Shown in pieces: positions 48,441-60,975 of a DNA stretch of 64,000 nucleotides. Under the pieces are notes generated by a model. It ran no database searches. It was not told the DNA's origin and saw nothing but the letters and a program-made list of their open reading frames with translations. A program made the position numbers and the translations under genes. Origin of the DNA: Taeniopygia guttata (lineage: Eukaryota > Chordata > Aves > Passeriformes > Estrildidae); NCBI RefSeq assembly GCF_048771995.1, contig NC_133027.1:64789501-64853500 (forward strand). Direction: 5' to 3'. Every line of letters begins with the position of its first letter. The stretch's first letter is position 1.

Positions 48441-51400
48441 AAAAGAGGAACTAGGAAGGAGAATCTGCCCACTAGAAAAGTTATTTTAGCTGCCAGTGTG
48501 ACAACTCTCACTGCACGACAGCAGCTGTGCCAACCACGGGCACTGCCCTGGTGCCTGAGCTGGCTCAGCATTCTGAGCACACCCAGCCTCTGCCATTGAA
48601 AGCACGGGCACGGAGATGCCAGAGCAGACAGGACACCATGCACACAGCAAAGCTCTGGAGGTCCACCAGCCCCTGGAAGACAGCGGGGCAGTGGGAACTG
48701 AGGGCATCATTTGAGGATATTGGATGAGTGTGCAGGATGTGCTGCTCCAGTCAAAGGCCTGCTTCCTGTCTGACATCTGGCCACAATCACTTCTGAAAAG
48801 TACCTGTGACATTTTGAAAAAATATGACAATATTTTCATGTTGCTTGGAGAAATGTGTCTGGAGATAAGAGTGTGTCTAAAACAACTCATCATAAACTGA
48901 AATAAAGAATAATTGAGACTTATATATGGGTGTTTCCTCCTAAAGTACATAGAAAAGTACCTAGATAAATGTCTGAGGATCTAGAACTATTTTCACAGGG
49001 GAAAGGAAGAACTTGCATGAACCATTATAAACTTCCAATTTAGATTTTCAGTAGAGAGGTTTTAAGGAGAAAAGATGTCATTCTACATTTTGCAGAATTT
49101 GTTTTTAAAAGATCCATCTGTGGAAATCCTAGACTTTGTACAAAAAAAAGCAAAGTGACAGAAATCAGAATAAACCACTCAGTCTAGCAAAAAGCTGCAC
49201 GATCTGCTAAACACTGTCTTGTGATGACAAACCACATGAAATGTGTGCAGCTAAGCCATCACCAGTGGCTAGTTTCCCCTGTGTCTTATTGAGAAGAGGT
49301 GGGGAGAAGATGCGTAATTAATACCCAGGGGAAAAGCAAGGAACATATGGTGAAGTAATCCCCCATTACACTCAAGTGGGTATTGAACAAATGAAATAAA
49401 ATATGCTTTTGTAGCAATATTCCTCTGGAGAGGGTCCAAGCAAAGTAGCAGGGGAGCTGTGATGTGGCCTGGTGGAACATCATCCCATCAATTGCTTCAT
49501 GCCTGGAGGGGCAGAGGAGGTGGGACAGGGGGAGATCTTCTGCTGAGAGAAGCCCATGCACTGCAATGCTGATAGGCATGAAGGCAGACTCATACAGTCT
49601 GGGTGAGTATTTAAGGGTAAATTTTTAAATTAAGTGTTTCACATGGTCTTTGTGAAAGCTAGAAGTAGGAGGACTAAAGTGAATGTTTGAAGACTGGGAA
49701 AAAATTACCTGCAAGAGAAGTTTCTGGGTGTGGTGTGACTTATCTTTTCCTGTTTCTCACTGTTGTTCAGTGAGAAGATGGCTTTGTAATTGCAGTTATT
49801 ATCTTTACGTGATAAACTTAGTTCTGGTGACAAGATAAATAGTGTTGTAAGCAAGACCTCATTTTCCTGTTACTAGTTTTTTTGGTTAAGTAACTTATGT
49901 TAGTTATAGAGGAAGGCAAGGCACAATGCAAATATACCCTGTCCTCTTATCCAGCCCGTGAGTAATATTGTATTGTGCCAGGTAAGGACTTAAGGCTTTG
50001 ACATTATGTACAATGATGTTGGAAAAAGCTTATGTTGCTTTGACAGAGATAACTTTATAATGATAATCTGCAGTCTGAAAAAAATTCCAAAAAATAACAA
50101 AGAAACAAAACTGTCTGCTTTCTCTTTCTTCACCCTGAACAGACTTTTTCAGGAAAAATTACGTCTGCAAAATGTTGCCTCTTAAATTTGTAATTAAAGT
50201 TCCCTTGAAATTTCAAAGCCTGGAATTATTTAGGGCACAGATACCCTGGCTGATTTGCTGTGAGCAAGGCTAAGAACAGCTCTGCACCTTGGTCTGCCCC
50301 AAGTGACTGGTGCAGTGTAAATGTGTCCATCCACGTTCATGCCTCCAGCTTTCTAGAGAACCTTTCGGAGAAGAGATTAATGGATGAACTAGACTTTAAT
50401 GTCAATCAATAAAGCTTGTCTATTTGTGGGTGGCTGGGGTGATGTCAGTGTTAGAAACTAAGATCTAACTCATGCTTCACTGCACATTTTGGATTGGGGT
50501 GAATGGCTGGGTTGGGAAGGAGAAATATTGCTGAGGTGTTCCTTCCTCCCATGTGGGAAACCCACTTGTTTGGGGACTTCTTGAGACATATGCTTTCAAA
50601 ATTCACAGAAAATGTGACAAAACATTGACAAAGAGATGTGACAAAGAGATTTCAAGAGGTTTTGCCATATACCTTAAAGACCCTGCGTTGTTATTTTGTG
50701 TGGTATTGGGGAACTGATGGAGGCTGCATTAAGCTTGGGGTGAAAATAAGGTTCAGTGAGCTGACTGTCCCAGTTTTCCATACTGCTTTGAGCCCAAGGG
50801 GAGTGCTCTGGCTGTTGCACTCAGGGATCACTCAGGGTGTTGCTGGACAGGTATGGATGCCCTGACCTGCCTGAGTACCCTGCCAGGAAATGCCTCAGCT
50901 TACAAACATGGGGACTTCAGAGTAAAGTGGCAGTGCTGGTGCTTGCTGGCATACAAAGTGCATGGAGATGAGGAAAAAATTGGAAGTCCTGCCAAAGGTG
51001 AGGTGGCCAGGTGCCAGCTGCACAGAGGTGTGCTGTCCTCTCCCAGCACCACCTCACTGCCCAAGCACCTGGACACTGGTGTGAACCCTTGGCTGGTTCA
51101 CCCAGATTCTGCCCAGCAGTCTGCCCTGAGAGTCAACAGGTACTGTTGTTGCAACTAACTCTTTATGCAGGCAGCATGGTAATCTCCTGTGGTCACAAGT
51201 GGGAAACCCCCTCTTTGCACACCACCTTGTAAAAGCACCACTCAGACTCTCTCCAGACAGAGCCTGCAAAGGGGAAGATTCCTCTTCAGACCTATCAAGT
51301 GATGCTGAAAAATGTTCCTGAGGTATCCTTAGTCCTTCAAGCTGCAACGTAAAGTCCTCGGAACTGAGAGTGACAGGGAACTCCGAAAGGATGTTTCTCT

Positions 51401-54400
51401 TTAGTTAAAGCTTTAAGCCTTAAGACTTCCCTTGGATTATGTCCAAAACAAGCTCCAACACCAGCTCACCACTGAGTGGGGCCAGGGTGTTTCTTTCCCA
51501 GAGAAATAAATACCCCCTGTAGAAGAAGGTTTTTTAAATTTCTCCTCTGGGGATGGGCTATCCTATGCTCTGTCCAGGTGAGCTGCCATATATCTCACCT
51601 GCTCTGTGGCAGCACCACACCTGGGATCCTGCCACGAGGGACTGCTGATGGCACTCACGGCATTGAACACAGCCCAAATCTGGGCTGAGCTTGCAAAGAG
51701 GCTTGGTGCTAGACAGGGGAACCTAACAACCTGCCTCAGGATTCAGCAAGCATAGACAAGTGTAGGTATACTCGTGCTGAATTCTAGTCACCACAGAGCA
51801 CCCCACAGCACAGAGGCTGATGCTAGTTGATCTACTGAAAATTTGTTATTTTTTATATATTTTAATTAGAAAAATAAAAATGTTTCATTTCTTCTTAAGA
51901 TTTTTTTTTTCCTCCTGCATATAAGCTAATCCAAGAACTATTTAATTCTCGCTTAAATGGCACTTTTGCTTCTGGTAGCAAATATACTTTAGGTTCTTTT
52001 ACTTGTGTTCCTATTCAATCTTAGTACAAATATTTTAATTTTTTTTTTTTTTTAATTAATGCTGTCTTCTTGGAAATTTTCAGTGACCTGATAGAGGAAA
52101 CCATCACCACACTATTTTCTCATATTGTGTTTGCAGTTCATTTAGCCCTGGTACAACACAGCAGTTGTGTAGAATTAAAAATAAAGAGCATCACATTTTC
52201 CAGACTGAGGGCCTAAAGAGTCCTTCCCTTGGCTGTGCTGGAGCAGCTCAGCAGAGGAGTTGCGTGGATGGTGCAGACATGTAGGAGTAGGGAACTTTCT
52301 GCACTGCCACATAATGCCAAAACTTGACGGTTGAACCCTAACCCAGCACCCTGTGTGTCATCCATTTGTTCTTTTGACATCTGACTTGTTTACAGCATGA
52401 ACATATCTCTCCCACATAGAGGGATTGAAACTCCCTGAAGTCTAACTTCAGATGCCAGGAGATAGGGTGGTTTGCACCTTTTCCACAGAGGTAGGTAAAA
52501 AGTTTTACTAGTATGAACATTTTTATAGGGTTTGACTTTGCTTATTTTTCTTGTGGATTAGATAGGTACGCTGGGGCTGCTAAACACTAATGATACTGGA
52601 GAGCCTTTGCAGTAGGTAATCTCCCTAGGTAAACTTTTGTCTGACGCCAAAATTCTTTGCAGCTCAGACTAAGCTAAAATGATTAGACGTTTTCAAAGGA
52701 ATTCTTCTTTATCAGAACATGAACATTAGTACAAGGAAGACTTTAGGAACATTTTGTATATCTTTCCAAATCTGAATTGTGCCCACATGGAGGGAAATCT
52801 AAAATCCATAAAGGATTTATATAATCCAATTAATGTCAGTCATTATCCTTTGGAGATAATAAAACTCTAAGAACAGAGAGAGAAAATGTTCAGCAAACAT
52901 CTTGGTTCTGTATATAACATTTCCCTTAAATAATAATGTAATGGAAATTATTGTTCATATGCGGTACTAGTAAATAACATCACTTCTTTTTTAATGCAAC
53001 TTACACCCACAAGTCCTACAAGAGTTGCTTGAAGAAGAAGGAAAACAGCCAGTGTCATTCTATTTTAATTATTAAAAAACAAATTTTGTTTAATAACCCT
53101 GATTCAGTGCTTTACTCATGTAAAGTTCTATCCTGGTTGATAAAAGCAAATACATAGACTTGTGTGAGGTATTTGTATTGGTAATGTAGAATGTTTGGGC
53201 AGAAAAATCTAGCAACTCTTGCTAGCAAAAAACCCCATGCCCATTAAACTAAGAACTGATACCCTGGCACAATTACTAATACATTGGCCATAAGAAGTCT
53301 TTACCACACGAATTCTCTAGTTATTTTCTGCAGAGATCAGTGCCTGATTTGATCTCATTCCACATTTTCTTTTCATCTCTGTTCAGGAAGAAAATATTAA
53401 GTCATTACTTAACATTTTTTGGTACAAACCAAAGATCCCAAGAAACTGGGAAAACTAAGTATGGATGAGGAAGAGGAGCTACACAAAATAGCTGGATTAG
53501 CAAACTAGACCCATTGAAACAAATGCACTTTAATACAGGAAAGTACAAGGTGGGGTATTACATCCTAAGAGCAACAAAGAGAACTGGGGGCACAGTGAAC
53601 AAATAGCACAATATGAGCTCACAGTTTTACAGGGGTAAAACTCTTTAGGCATGTCCTGGTAAGCTAACAGAAAAGATGCTTCTTGCCCCCATATTTCTCA
53701 TTGCTGATATTTTTTTTTTTTTCATGCTTAGAATTTAGTAATTCTAAACCTTTTTATTGGTTCTTCTCAGGTCTCACTAAAATCACAATTTTATCTTTAT
53801 TATTAATATTTTTGCACTACAAAGAGAGTATTTATCCCTTGATTATGTCAGTAAGTCAATATAGAAACAGATAAAAGCCAGCTAGATTAACTTCTCACTT
53901 CACTTGTTCATGCCACAGTGGTTTATTCTCATCTCTCTTGATAACCTTGAAAACCTCAGAGTAAACAAGTGGGTCCTCTATTTGCCCCAGTTTATAACAT
54001 TAATCACCATGTAAACCAGATACAAATTCCCTGGTACATCTCAACTGTATTATAATTAAATAAGCTGAACACTGATCTGCGGCTATCTGTAAGTGATGTA
54101 CAGAAAATTGTGACTCAGTTCTTTTCCTTGTTGTTTGAAAAAAATTCAGATTTTTGTTTGGTCAGAAAAGAAACTGATAATGAAGCCAGGTAGGTCTTTG
54201 ATATAATTCCATTGTCTACAGAGGAAAACCCTATTTTCTTGAATGCATTATTAATGCATGTCGAGGATATATTGATTTTGGCAACTGCCTTGTCATTAAC
54301 ACTTATTCCAAACAGCCCTGTCCTGATACATCTCCATTTGGTCTGATTTTCTACACAAATGAGAACATGTTGGCTCTGAAATATGAATTTTTTTAGAATT

Positions 54401-57297
54401 GAAATATATTTCTAGAACACTGTTAAAATAACCAAGGAAATGGTAATGAAGCAATGGTAATGATTGATAATTCGTTAATATTTAGGTGTTGTCCAGTGCA
54501 GAGACATGTGTGTGGTTTCACATGCTCCCTTTGGGCAAATCATTTTGATTCCTCTATATTCCATGGAGTACCTGAAAGAAAACAAGACAAAGAGACTTCA
54601 GAAAAATGAAATGTCTCAAAAAGGTAAGACTCAGTTGATCCCAAAGTTATGGGATTGTTAGTGTGCAGTGAGTACATTCTCGATTCAGATAGAAATAATT
54701 ATTGTCACTTAACTATCATACCTTTCACCTCAGAATGCCAGTGCATGATTTAATCATCAATTAATTTAATCTCTTAACTACTGAGGAGAGCTAAGTGTTA
54801 TTTCTCCAATTTTATTTGGAACAAATATAAATGAAAGAAGTGAGAAGTTTATTACCCAGAAACACAAGACATTTAAATGCCTAACACCCATTGATTTCAG
54901 GAACCACTCGCTACCATAAGTTTGGAGTGGCTCTGTCATTTGCCATCTAACTGATTAGTCAGGAATGTGTATTGCCTTCATTTTCTAACTTTCTCCAAGA
55001 GGAAACATCTCCTTAGAAATGGTTGTGGAATTCAGTTCATCAATCACCTGGACACTCCTGGTAGTCAAGGAGGGGTAAGACAACAGAGTTGAATTCCACT
55101 GTGCGTGTCTGCACCGCAAAAACGGAATACCAAAACACAACCTACACCAGCTGTGGTCATCCACTTACCCTTGATATACAGACATTCACTGGAAAAAATT
55201 TACAAAACATATCCAGGGGATTTCCACATGGCCCTTGATGTTATCTTTAGTGATCTAATTCAGTTTCGGAATAAAGCACTCATTTGTACTTTTTCTTGTG
55301 TGTACTTGCCTCTGCTTCAACCAGCTCAAAACAAAGAGATTTTAAACATTTACTGGCTCCACATGCCTATAAACTTATCATTTTCTCATTTTTATGATGT
55401 CTGTGATGTCCTGTGCTTATTTTCAATTTATTGCAGGCTTTTCTGGATTATCGGCTGATATTTTCACCATTGCAGTATTAAAATAGAGATTTAGTCAATC
55501 TTTTATGCATTAGCAAGTATTTTAAAATAGTTTATGGCTTTTTGGCTGGGAAAAAATAAATCACAATGTAATCTATATACACTTTCTCTGGAACTGAAAA
55601 TATTTAGTTATATCCTGAATTGCAATAGAAAAAGCATATTGATAAGAGATTAAGTGCAAACACACCTCTGGCAACTATAATACAGATGTTATTAGTACAG
55701 ATTGAGATTTCATTGTTGACAAGAAGAAAAGAGATACAACCTATCCATACCTGTTGTGTTTGGTGCTGGACTTTGTTGAGAGCTTAATTTGAAGTTATGT
55801 GCAAATAGGAAGTGCTGTTAACTCAAAAAGGGTAAATAGATAAATACTGTGAAATTGGGAAGGTTCAGCATTTTGCAGAGCATGGCCGGACTTCTGCATT
55901 TCCAGAGATAAGTCCATCTGCAAGACAAAGAAGGCAAGCATAAAGGAGGAACCTTAGTGGCTAGAAGCTTTCAGGAAGCTGCATTTGTGACCCTTACCTT
56001 CTCCAAAGCCTCAGGGAATAGAAGAACGTGATGCCCTGGGAGCTGGCTCAACAGTGCTAGCGAATGCAGATGCACCTATACCAGCATGATAGTGGGAAAA
56101 CAGAGAAGCAGAAACCTCGTTGCACTGTGAAATGCAAACACAAGTACTTTGGGAAGTTGGCTAAAACTGGAAATGCTCTGTCATCTATTTAGCACATGCA
56201 GAAATGGAAAATATAACAAAGCTCTGCACGTTAAAGATCATACTGTTCCTGATCCCAGCCAATGGATGGCAAGTTTCTCTTCTGGGAGGAGAGAGTGAGC
56301 TTGTATCAGAGGACAGACGTGGCAGCGAGATAACTCAACATAGTGGATGGAAGTCAACTTACAGTGTGCAGGGGCACAAACAAACCAATCCTCAGAAAAA
56401 ATTTTACCACTTTGAGGAGTACTCAGTGTATCATGGTGCTCAGAGTAGAAAGCTGGTGCAGCTCCTTTGCAGAGGAGATGAGCAAAGATAAAGGTCTGAT
56501 GCAACGTCAAACTATCTCAACTGAAAGTTGGTTAATTAAATAATGAAAGCCTGGTGACAAGAAATTCTGCTTTGATAGGTCCTCTGCTGAGTGCACAAAA
56601 GAAAAAGCGAGAGGAGGACATTCTGGTGATGAATATGTTAAATTTGACATTCATCTAGACTTAAGTTTGACAGGGCCTGATGGGGTTGAGTTACGCGTTT
56701 AGTGTGAGTAATGCATTTTGAACTTTAATGGTGCACATTTCTGATATGACTCAAATGCACAAGAGAGCCAGCAAACACCGCAGGCTTTCCTTTCACCTGA
56801 CCTGGCACCAGCCTTCTAAGAGAAGGGCTCTGCCAGGGGTTGTCATTTATTGTTCTATCACAACTGCCCAAACTTCCCTTTTCCTAAAAAAGTCTCTGGA
56901 AATGATGACTTTTCTTTTAGGTAAATGTAGGCTGGTCTAGACATACCCATGATTGTGAAAAAGCTATGGAATATCATCCTTTTTTTTTTAGGCTGCATCT
57001 TAATAGTGTGTAAATGAATAATAATGTCATCTCTTCCCACCAAAAAAATGAGCTTTGTCCTCATTGCAGGTAATAAATTACAGGATAAATAAGCTGTAAT
57101 CTATCATGCTGAAATACCTGTTTGGCTACTTTTGTTGCCTTTAAGTAGCTGTGCATTCAGGACCACAGCAAAGGCCAAAACACCTAGTTCCCATTAAACT
57201 GTGGCAATCCACCAAGACAGCATCCATTTAAATGCAATGACTTTTAGCAACAAGACTTGCCCAGGTAGGCTTGCCTGTGTGTCATGAGGGTGCCAAC

Positions 57298-57395
57298 AGC
57301 AGAAATTTAAGGTGCATCTTTTCCCTCCAAAATGTATAAAAGTAAGTAAGAGACTATTTTTTAAACATTATCTGACCAAATTTCCATCTTATTTA
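57298..57395 (+). repeat. Left copy of an imperfect direct repeat flanking an LTR
   Basis: The segment with AGCAG, TGCAT, TTTTCCCTCCAAAATGTATA, AAAG and GACCAAAT recurs in the same order and orientation at about 57637-57715, with substitutions and small gaps. Both copies hold a TATAAAAG motif. They bracket the LTR fragment at 57421-57640 and are far too long to be a retroviral target duplication. Confidence 0.5.
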
Positions 57396-57420
57396 TTCTA
57401 CAGAATATCTCATTCCTCAG

Positions 57421-57640
57421 GAACAGGAATTGGTCAGTGGTGAGCAGCTGTATTGTGCGTCACTTATTTTTCTCTAGTTTTATTCCTCTCTTTCTTTTTA
57501 ATTACTATTAGTATTATTATATTGTTGTTTTTGTTACTAGTATTTTACTTTATTTCAGTTATTAAACTGTTCTTATCGCAACCTGTGAATTTAAATTATT
57601 TTTCTGATTCTCCACCCCATCATGAAGGTGTGAGTAAGTA
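57421..57640 (+). mobile_element. LTR fragment, avian ERVL-type (fossil)
   Basis: The order of motifs matches the 3' half of a common songbird LTR: a GGTGAGCAGCTGTATTGTGC block followed by CACTTATTTTTC, then an ATTATTAT-rich stretch, TTATTAAACTGTTCTTATC, and GATTCTCCACCCCATC with GAGTAAGTAG at the end. ATTAAA is the probable polyadenylation signal in this family. The 5' half is not recognisable, and no internal region is attached. The divergence implies an old insertion. Confidence 0.7.
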
Positions 57641-57715
57641 GCAGTGCATATTTTCACTCCAGAACATATAAAAGGAGTAACAGACTTTTTTTATAATAGC
57701 TGGCCAAATCCCCAA
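57637..57715 (+). repeat. Right copy of an imperfect direct repeat flanking an LTR
   Basis: It mirrors 57298-57395 (AGCAG, TGCAT, CTCCAGAACATATAAAAGG, GGCCAAAT). Its start overlaps the last bases assigned to the LTR fragment, so the true boundary lies within a few bases of 57640. Confidence 0.5.
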
Positions 57716-58327
57716 CAGAACACCTGGAGTAAACTTGCAGAAGCAAATAGAATTATTACAGCTTTACATGAACACAAATGTTACTGGAGTTTGCAGCAAG
57801 AGGTTTACCCAGCATCACTGCAGTTTACACTCTTCTGTCACCAGTGTCAGGCAACAGGAAATTTAATGAGTCCCACAAAAAATAATGTTAGCATGTGGGA
57901 TTTCTGAGCAGAAAATCTCATGCTATGCCGTACTTCATGCCGTGACCAAATTCTGCCCCATGGTGCTCAGCAGCATATCTGACAAAGGTCAGTAGGAAAA
58001 GCATTGTTTTCAAAGCACAAAGCACCACATGGAGTTGTGCTCCTCTTAGCAGATCCCCAGCTCACTGGCTTTGCTTTACATTGTAAATGAGAAGGGGATT
58101 TTGACTCCTTCTTGTCTTGTCATCACACCCAGTAGTGGCTCTTTTAAAACACAGTACTGGCTGGGAACTGGACTAACTCATGATGTGCATTTCTATGAGC
58201 TCATATGAATCCCTTGACATTGAGCCACAAACAGAGAAGAAAACCTAAGATCCTCCTTCCCCAGTAATTCACCAGGGGAAATCTGAATTCCTGCCCAACA
58301 CTATGTATGTGTACTAGAGCTTAACCC

Positions 58328-58351
58328 AAAAAAAAAAAAAAAAAAAAAAAA
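58328..58351 (+). repeat. Poly(A) tract
   Basis: Twenty-four consecutive A with no identifiable element upstream. Confidence 0.9.
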
Positions 58352-58656
58352 TTGCTGTGGGGAAAAAACCAGCCAAACTAGTAACAAGAAGCATCATTGC
58401 TGTCAGAGATGAGGGGTGGTGGGAGGGAGGGGAGTTTGCATTCATAACATTCACCTTAGTGAGGCTGGAGGAGGGGAGCAGTCTGGATAGTGTGTTGTAG
58501 ACTGTCTTTCAGTATTAGACAGAGGGGATTTTTTTTTTTTTAATTAAGATTAGTACAAAAAGAAATCATCATAAAATTCCCAAGCAAAATTACCTGCTCT
58601 TATTTTGTCTTTGATTATTTGATGGATGGTACAATAGGGGTTTTCTTTTTAGTGTG

Positions 58657-58658
<2 letters not shown>

Positions 58659-58689
<31 letters not shown>
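58659..58689. repeat. (TA)n microsatellite
   Basis: About fifteen TA dinucleotides preceded by GTGTATG; likely to vary in length between individuals. Confidence 0.93.
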
Positions 58690-58692
<3 letters not shown>

Positions 58693-60604
58693 TAGAAGCT
58701 TTTTTCCAATTGACATTTATCTTGAAAAATGGAGATGTAATCACATGGGGCTGACCAGGTTTCCTACAGCAGCTGTTTGTTTGGTTGAAAAGGCCTGCAA
58801 GAGCCCTTGGTGCTGGGCTGCCTGGGAGGCAGTGGGTGGACAGCCATGGCTCTGACCAGACATCAGTGGCAGGCAGCTGCTGGAACCTGGGCAGACTCAC
58901 TGAGCTGGCTTAACCACAGCTTGGGAAGTGATAACATCTGTGTAGGTGCAGGACTGGGCTGTGAGGTACATATGTGTGTCCTACTGCATTGAACAGCTAC
59001 ATGAATAACCCACCTGACAGCCAGAGGCAGTCTTCTCCAAAATAACCATGGATAGTCAAGGAAAGGGGAGTTAATGAAGCAGCAATTAAGTGAATTAAAT
59101 GAAACTCAAACCCCTCATCTTTCTTACTATTCAGGTAGAACAACCCTTCTGAACCAGGCAGGGTTGATGCTAAGAGTATCACTGATGTGGCAAAAAGGAT
59201 CAACACAAGAAAGACTGAACAAGTTCAGTTTAGACAATTGAATCTGCTCCCATAAGAGACATGTTTGCTGCTCTTTGTGTTAGATGTGGGACCTGAGAAA
59301 TGAAGCACTCCAATATACTTTTAACTCCAGATTTTAAGGGGCCTTTGCAGGTTAATATAATCTGAAATTATAACTTCTTTGCGTTGTGGTTTTCTCCTTT
59401 GGTGATGTACATATTACACTATAATCTCCTACTCAAGTGTGCAGGATAAAATTATGCAGCCACTGCTCCCCTGTGACTCTCACTTGAACAAACCATGCAT
59501 TATGTCACCATGATGAACTTACATGCACAAAATTATGCTGAGCATGATTTTTTGGGGAATTTATACCCAAAACACATATTCAGCATCTAAACACTAGGAA
59601 AGTCTCCATGAATTCTCTCAAATCCTTCACCCTCAGAAGTCCTTCATCACCTCTGTCAGTAAAATCTCGAGGTACTGGGGATATCTGTGGTGAGTTTGTG
59701 TCCCAGCTCCCACACTGCAGAAGCCTTCCTGCTGCCAAGGTCTCAGCAAGACTCTCAAACAAAGCATCAGCCTGGACACATGGACTGCCAGGTCTTGCTT
59801 CTACCAGATAACCCTGCTTACTCATGGCCTCCTAAACACAGCTAGAGATGAGCAGGGGAATTTTATAATTTTTGTTTGGTAGGTTGACTATCCTCTTGAC
59901 ATAGCTGCTCAAAAGTCCCTGCTGTGTCTGTTCAGAAGAGGAGCTGAGCATCCAGTATCCCAGTCTCAGGTGGGAAAGACACCTCAGCATATCCCAAGAG
60001 CTTTGGTCTCATGATGGGGGCCTATTTTTGTGTGCTTATCCTAATCACTGAGCTGCCCTTTCTCCTATGCCTATCACTGGCAGTATAAAGGCCATAGCTT
60101 CCAGGTAAAAGTGGTTTAACTGACTTCAGGCAACTTTGAGACATGGGGTGAAAGAGATTAGACAGTCTGCAGCAAATGCAGGGACATCAAGATGAAAAAC
60201 AGCTGGCAAAATGTCTATCAGCTCAGTAGTTCAGTGTTAGGTGTTTCAATCTAACACAGTATATGCTGTTTCATGACTCCAAATGTGTTAAGCGGCCTAG
60301 TACTTCAGATTATGCCAAGGACTTGCCATGCAGAACACTGAAATATCAGAAGATAAATCTATGTACTCTCTATACTGAAAAAAGTGCTTTCTTCTTCTCT
60401 ATATCATGTTATCTGTGAATTGACTGGTTATATCCATGAGAAATCCAGAAACATAGATAATATTCTAATAATCTTATATCTATCTGAAGTATATCCCTTC
60501 CCCAAATAAAATGAATGTGTAAATCTGCACAGTAATCCCTTCCTGCATTATGCTACAAGGAATTCCAGTATAATAGAAGCAGTCATTAAGCCATTTGTTT
60601 CATA

Positions 60605-60975
60605 TTGGGATTGTTTAGCCTGGAGAAAAAGGGATTCAGGAGAGACCTTATCATGCTCTACAACTACATGAAAGGCGGTTGTATCCAGGTGAGAGTCAGT
60701 CTCTTTTCCCAGGTAGAAGTCACAGGACAAGAGGAAATGGCCTCAAATTGCATCAGAGGAGTTTTAGATTAGGTAATAGGAAAAATTCTGTCACTGAAAT
60801 GCTTACCAGACATTGGAACAGCCTTGTCCAGGAAAATGTTTGAGAACCCATCCCTGGGAGTGTTCAAAAAAGGTGTGGATGTGGCACCTGGGGACACGGT
60901 TTAGTGGTATTAGGTTAACAGTGGGACTCAGTGATCTTGTTGATTTCTTCCAATCTTAACAATTCTATGATTCTC
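60605..60975 (+). mobile_element. CR1 LINE 3' end
   Basis: It runs from a CR1 ORF2 end ('GLFSLEK'-type codons at TTGTTTAGCCTGGAGAAAAA, then the GACCTTATC, CTCTACAACTACATGAAAGG and AGGACAAGAGGAAATGG blocks) through the 3' UTR to CTTCCAATCTTAACAATTCT and the ATTCTATGATTCT tail near 60975. The tail is the diagnostic 8-base CR1 repeat, present in about one and a half copies. About 370 bases remain, so it is strongly 5'-truncated. The coding remnant is decayed. Confidence 0.92.

Larger units (their letters stand above)
43791..57297. other. Intergenic stretch without recognised genes
   Basis: About 13.5 kb of AT-rich sequence. Notable points are listed separately: a CTAG-rich simple repeat near 47165, a poly(A)-tailed GC-rich patch at 48221-48436, and an exon-like open segment at 54486-54623. 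Other open frames are short, lack known domains and lie on both strands. No TNFAIP3 zinc-finger or OTU sequence is visible. Confidence 0.55.
57716..60604. other. Intergenic stretch without recognised genes
   Basis: AT-rich sequence with a poly(A) and a (TA)n repeat. An 87-codon plus-strand frame (57644-57907) starts beside the LTR fragment but has no recognisable domain. Confidence 0.55.

Noticed and set aside
47890-48643. Overlapping minus-strand frames around the A33 tract as a gene
   Set aside because: The frames pass through the homopolymer and GC-rich patch, give Phe or Lys runs, and show no domain.
57644-57907. 87-codon frame after the LTR fragment as a retroviral gene
   Set aside because: No retroviral motif is visible, and the frame begins within the flanking direct repeat, so it is probably chance.
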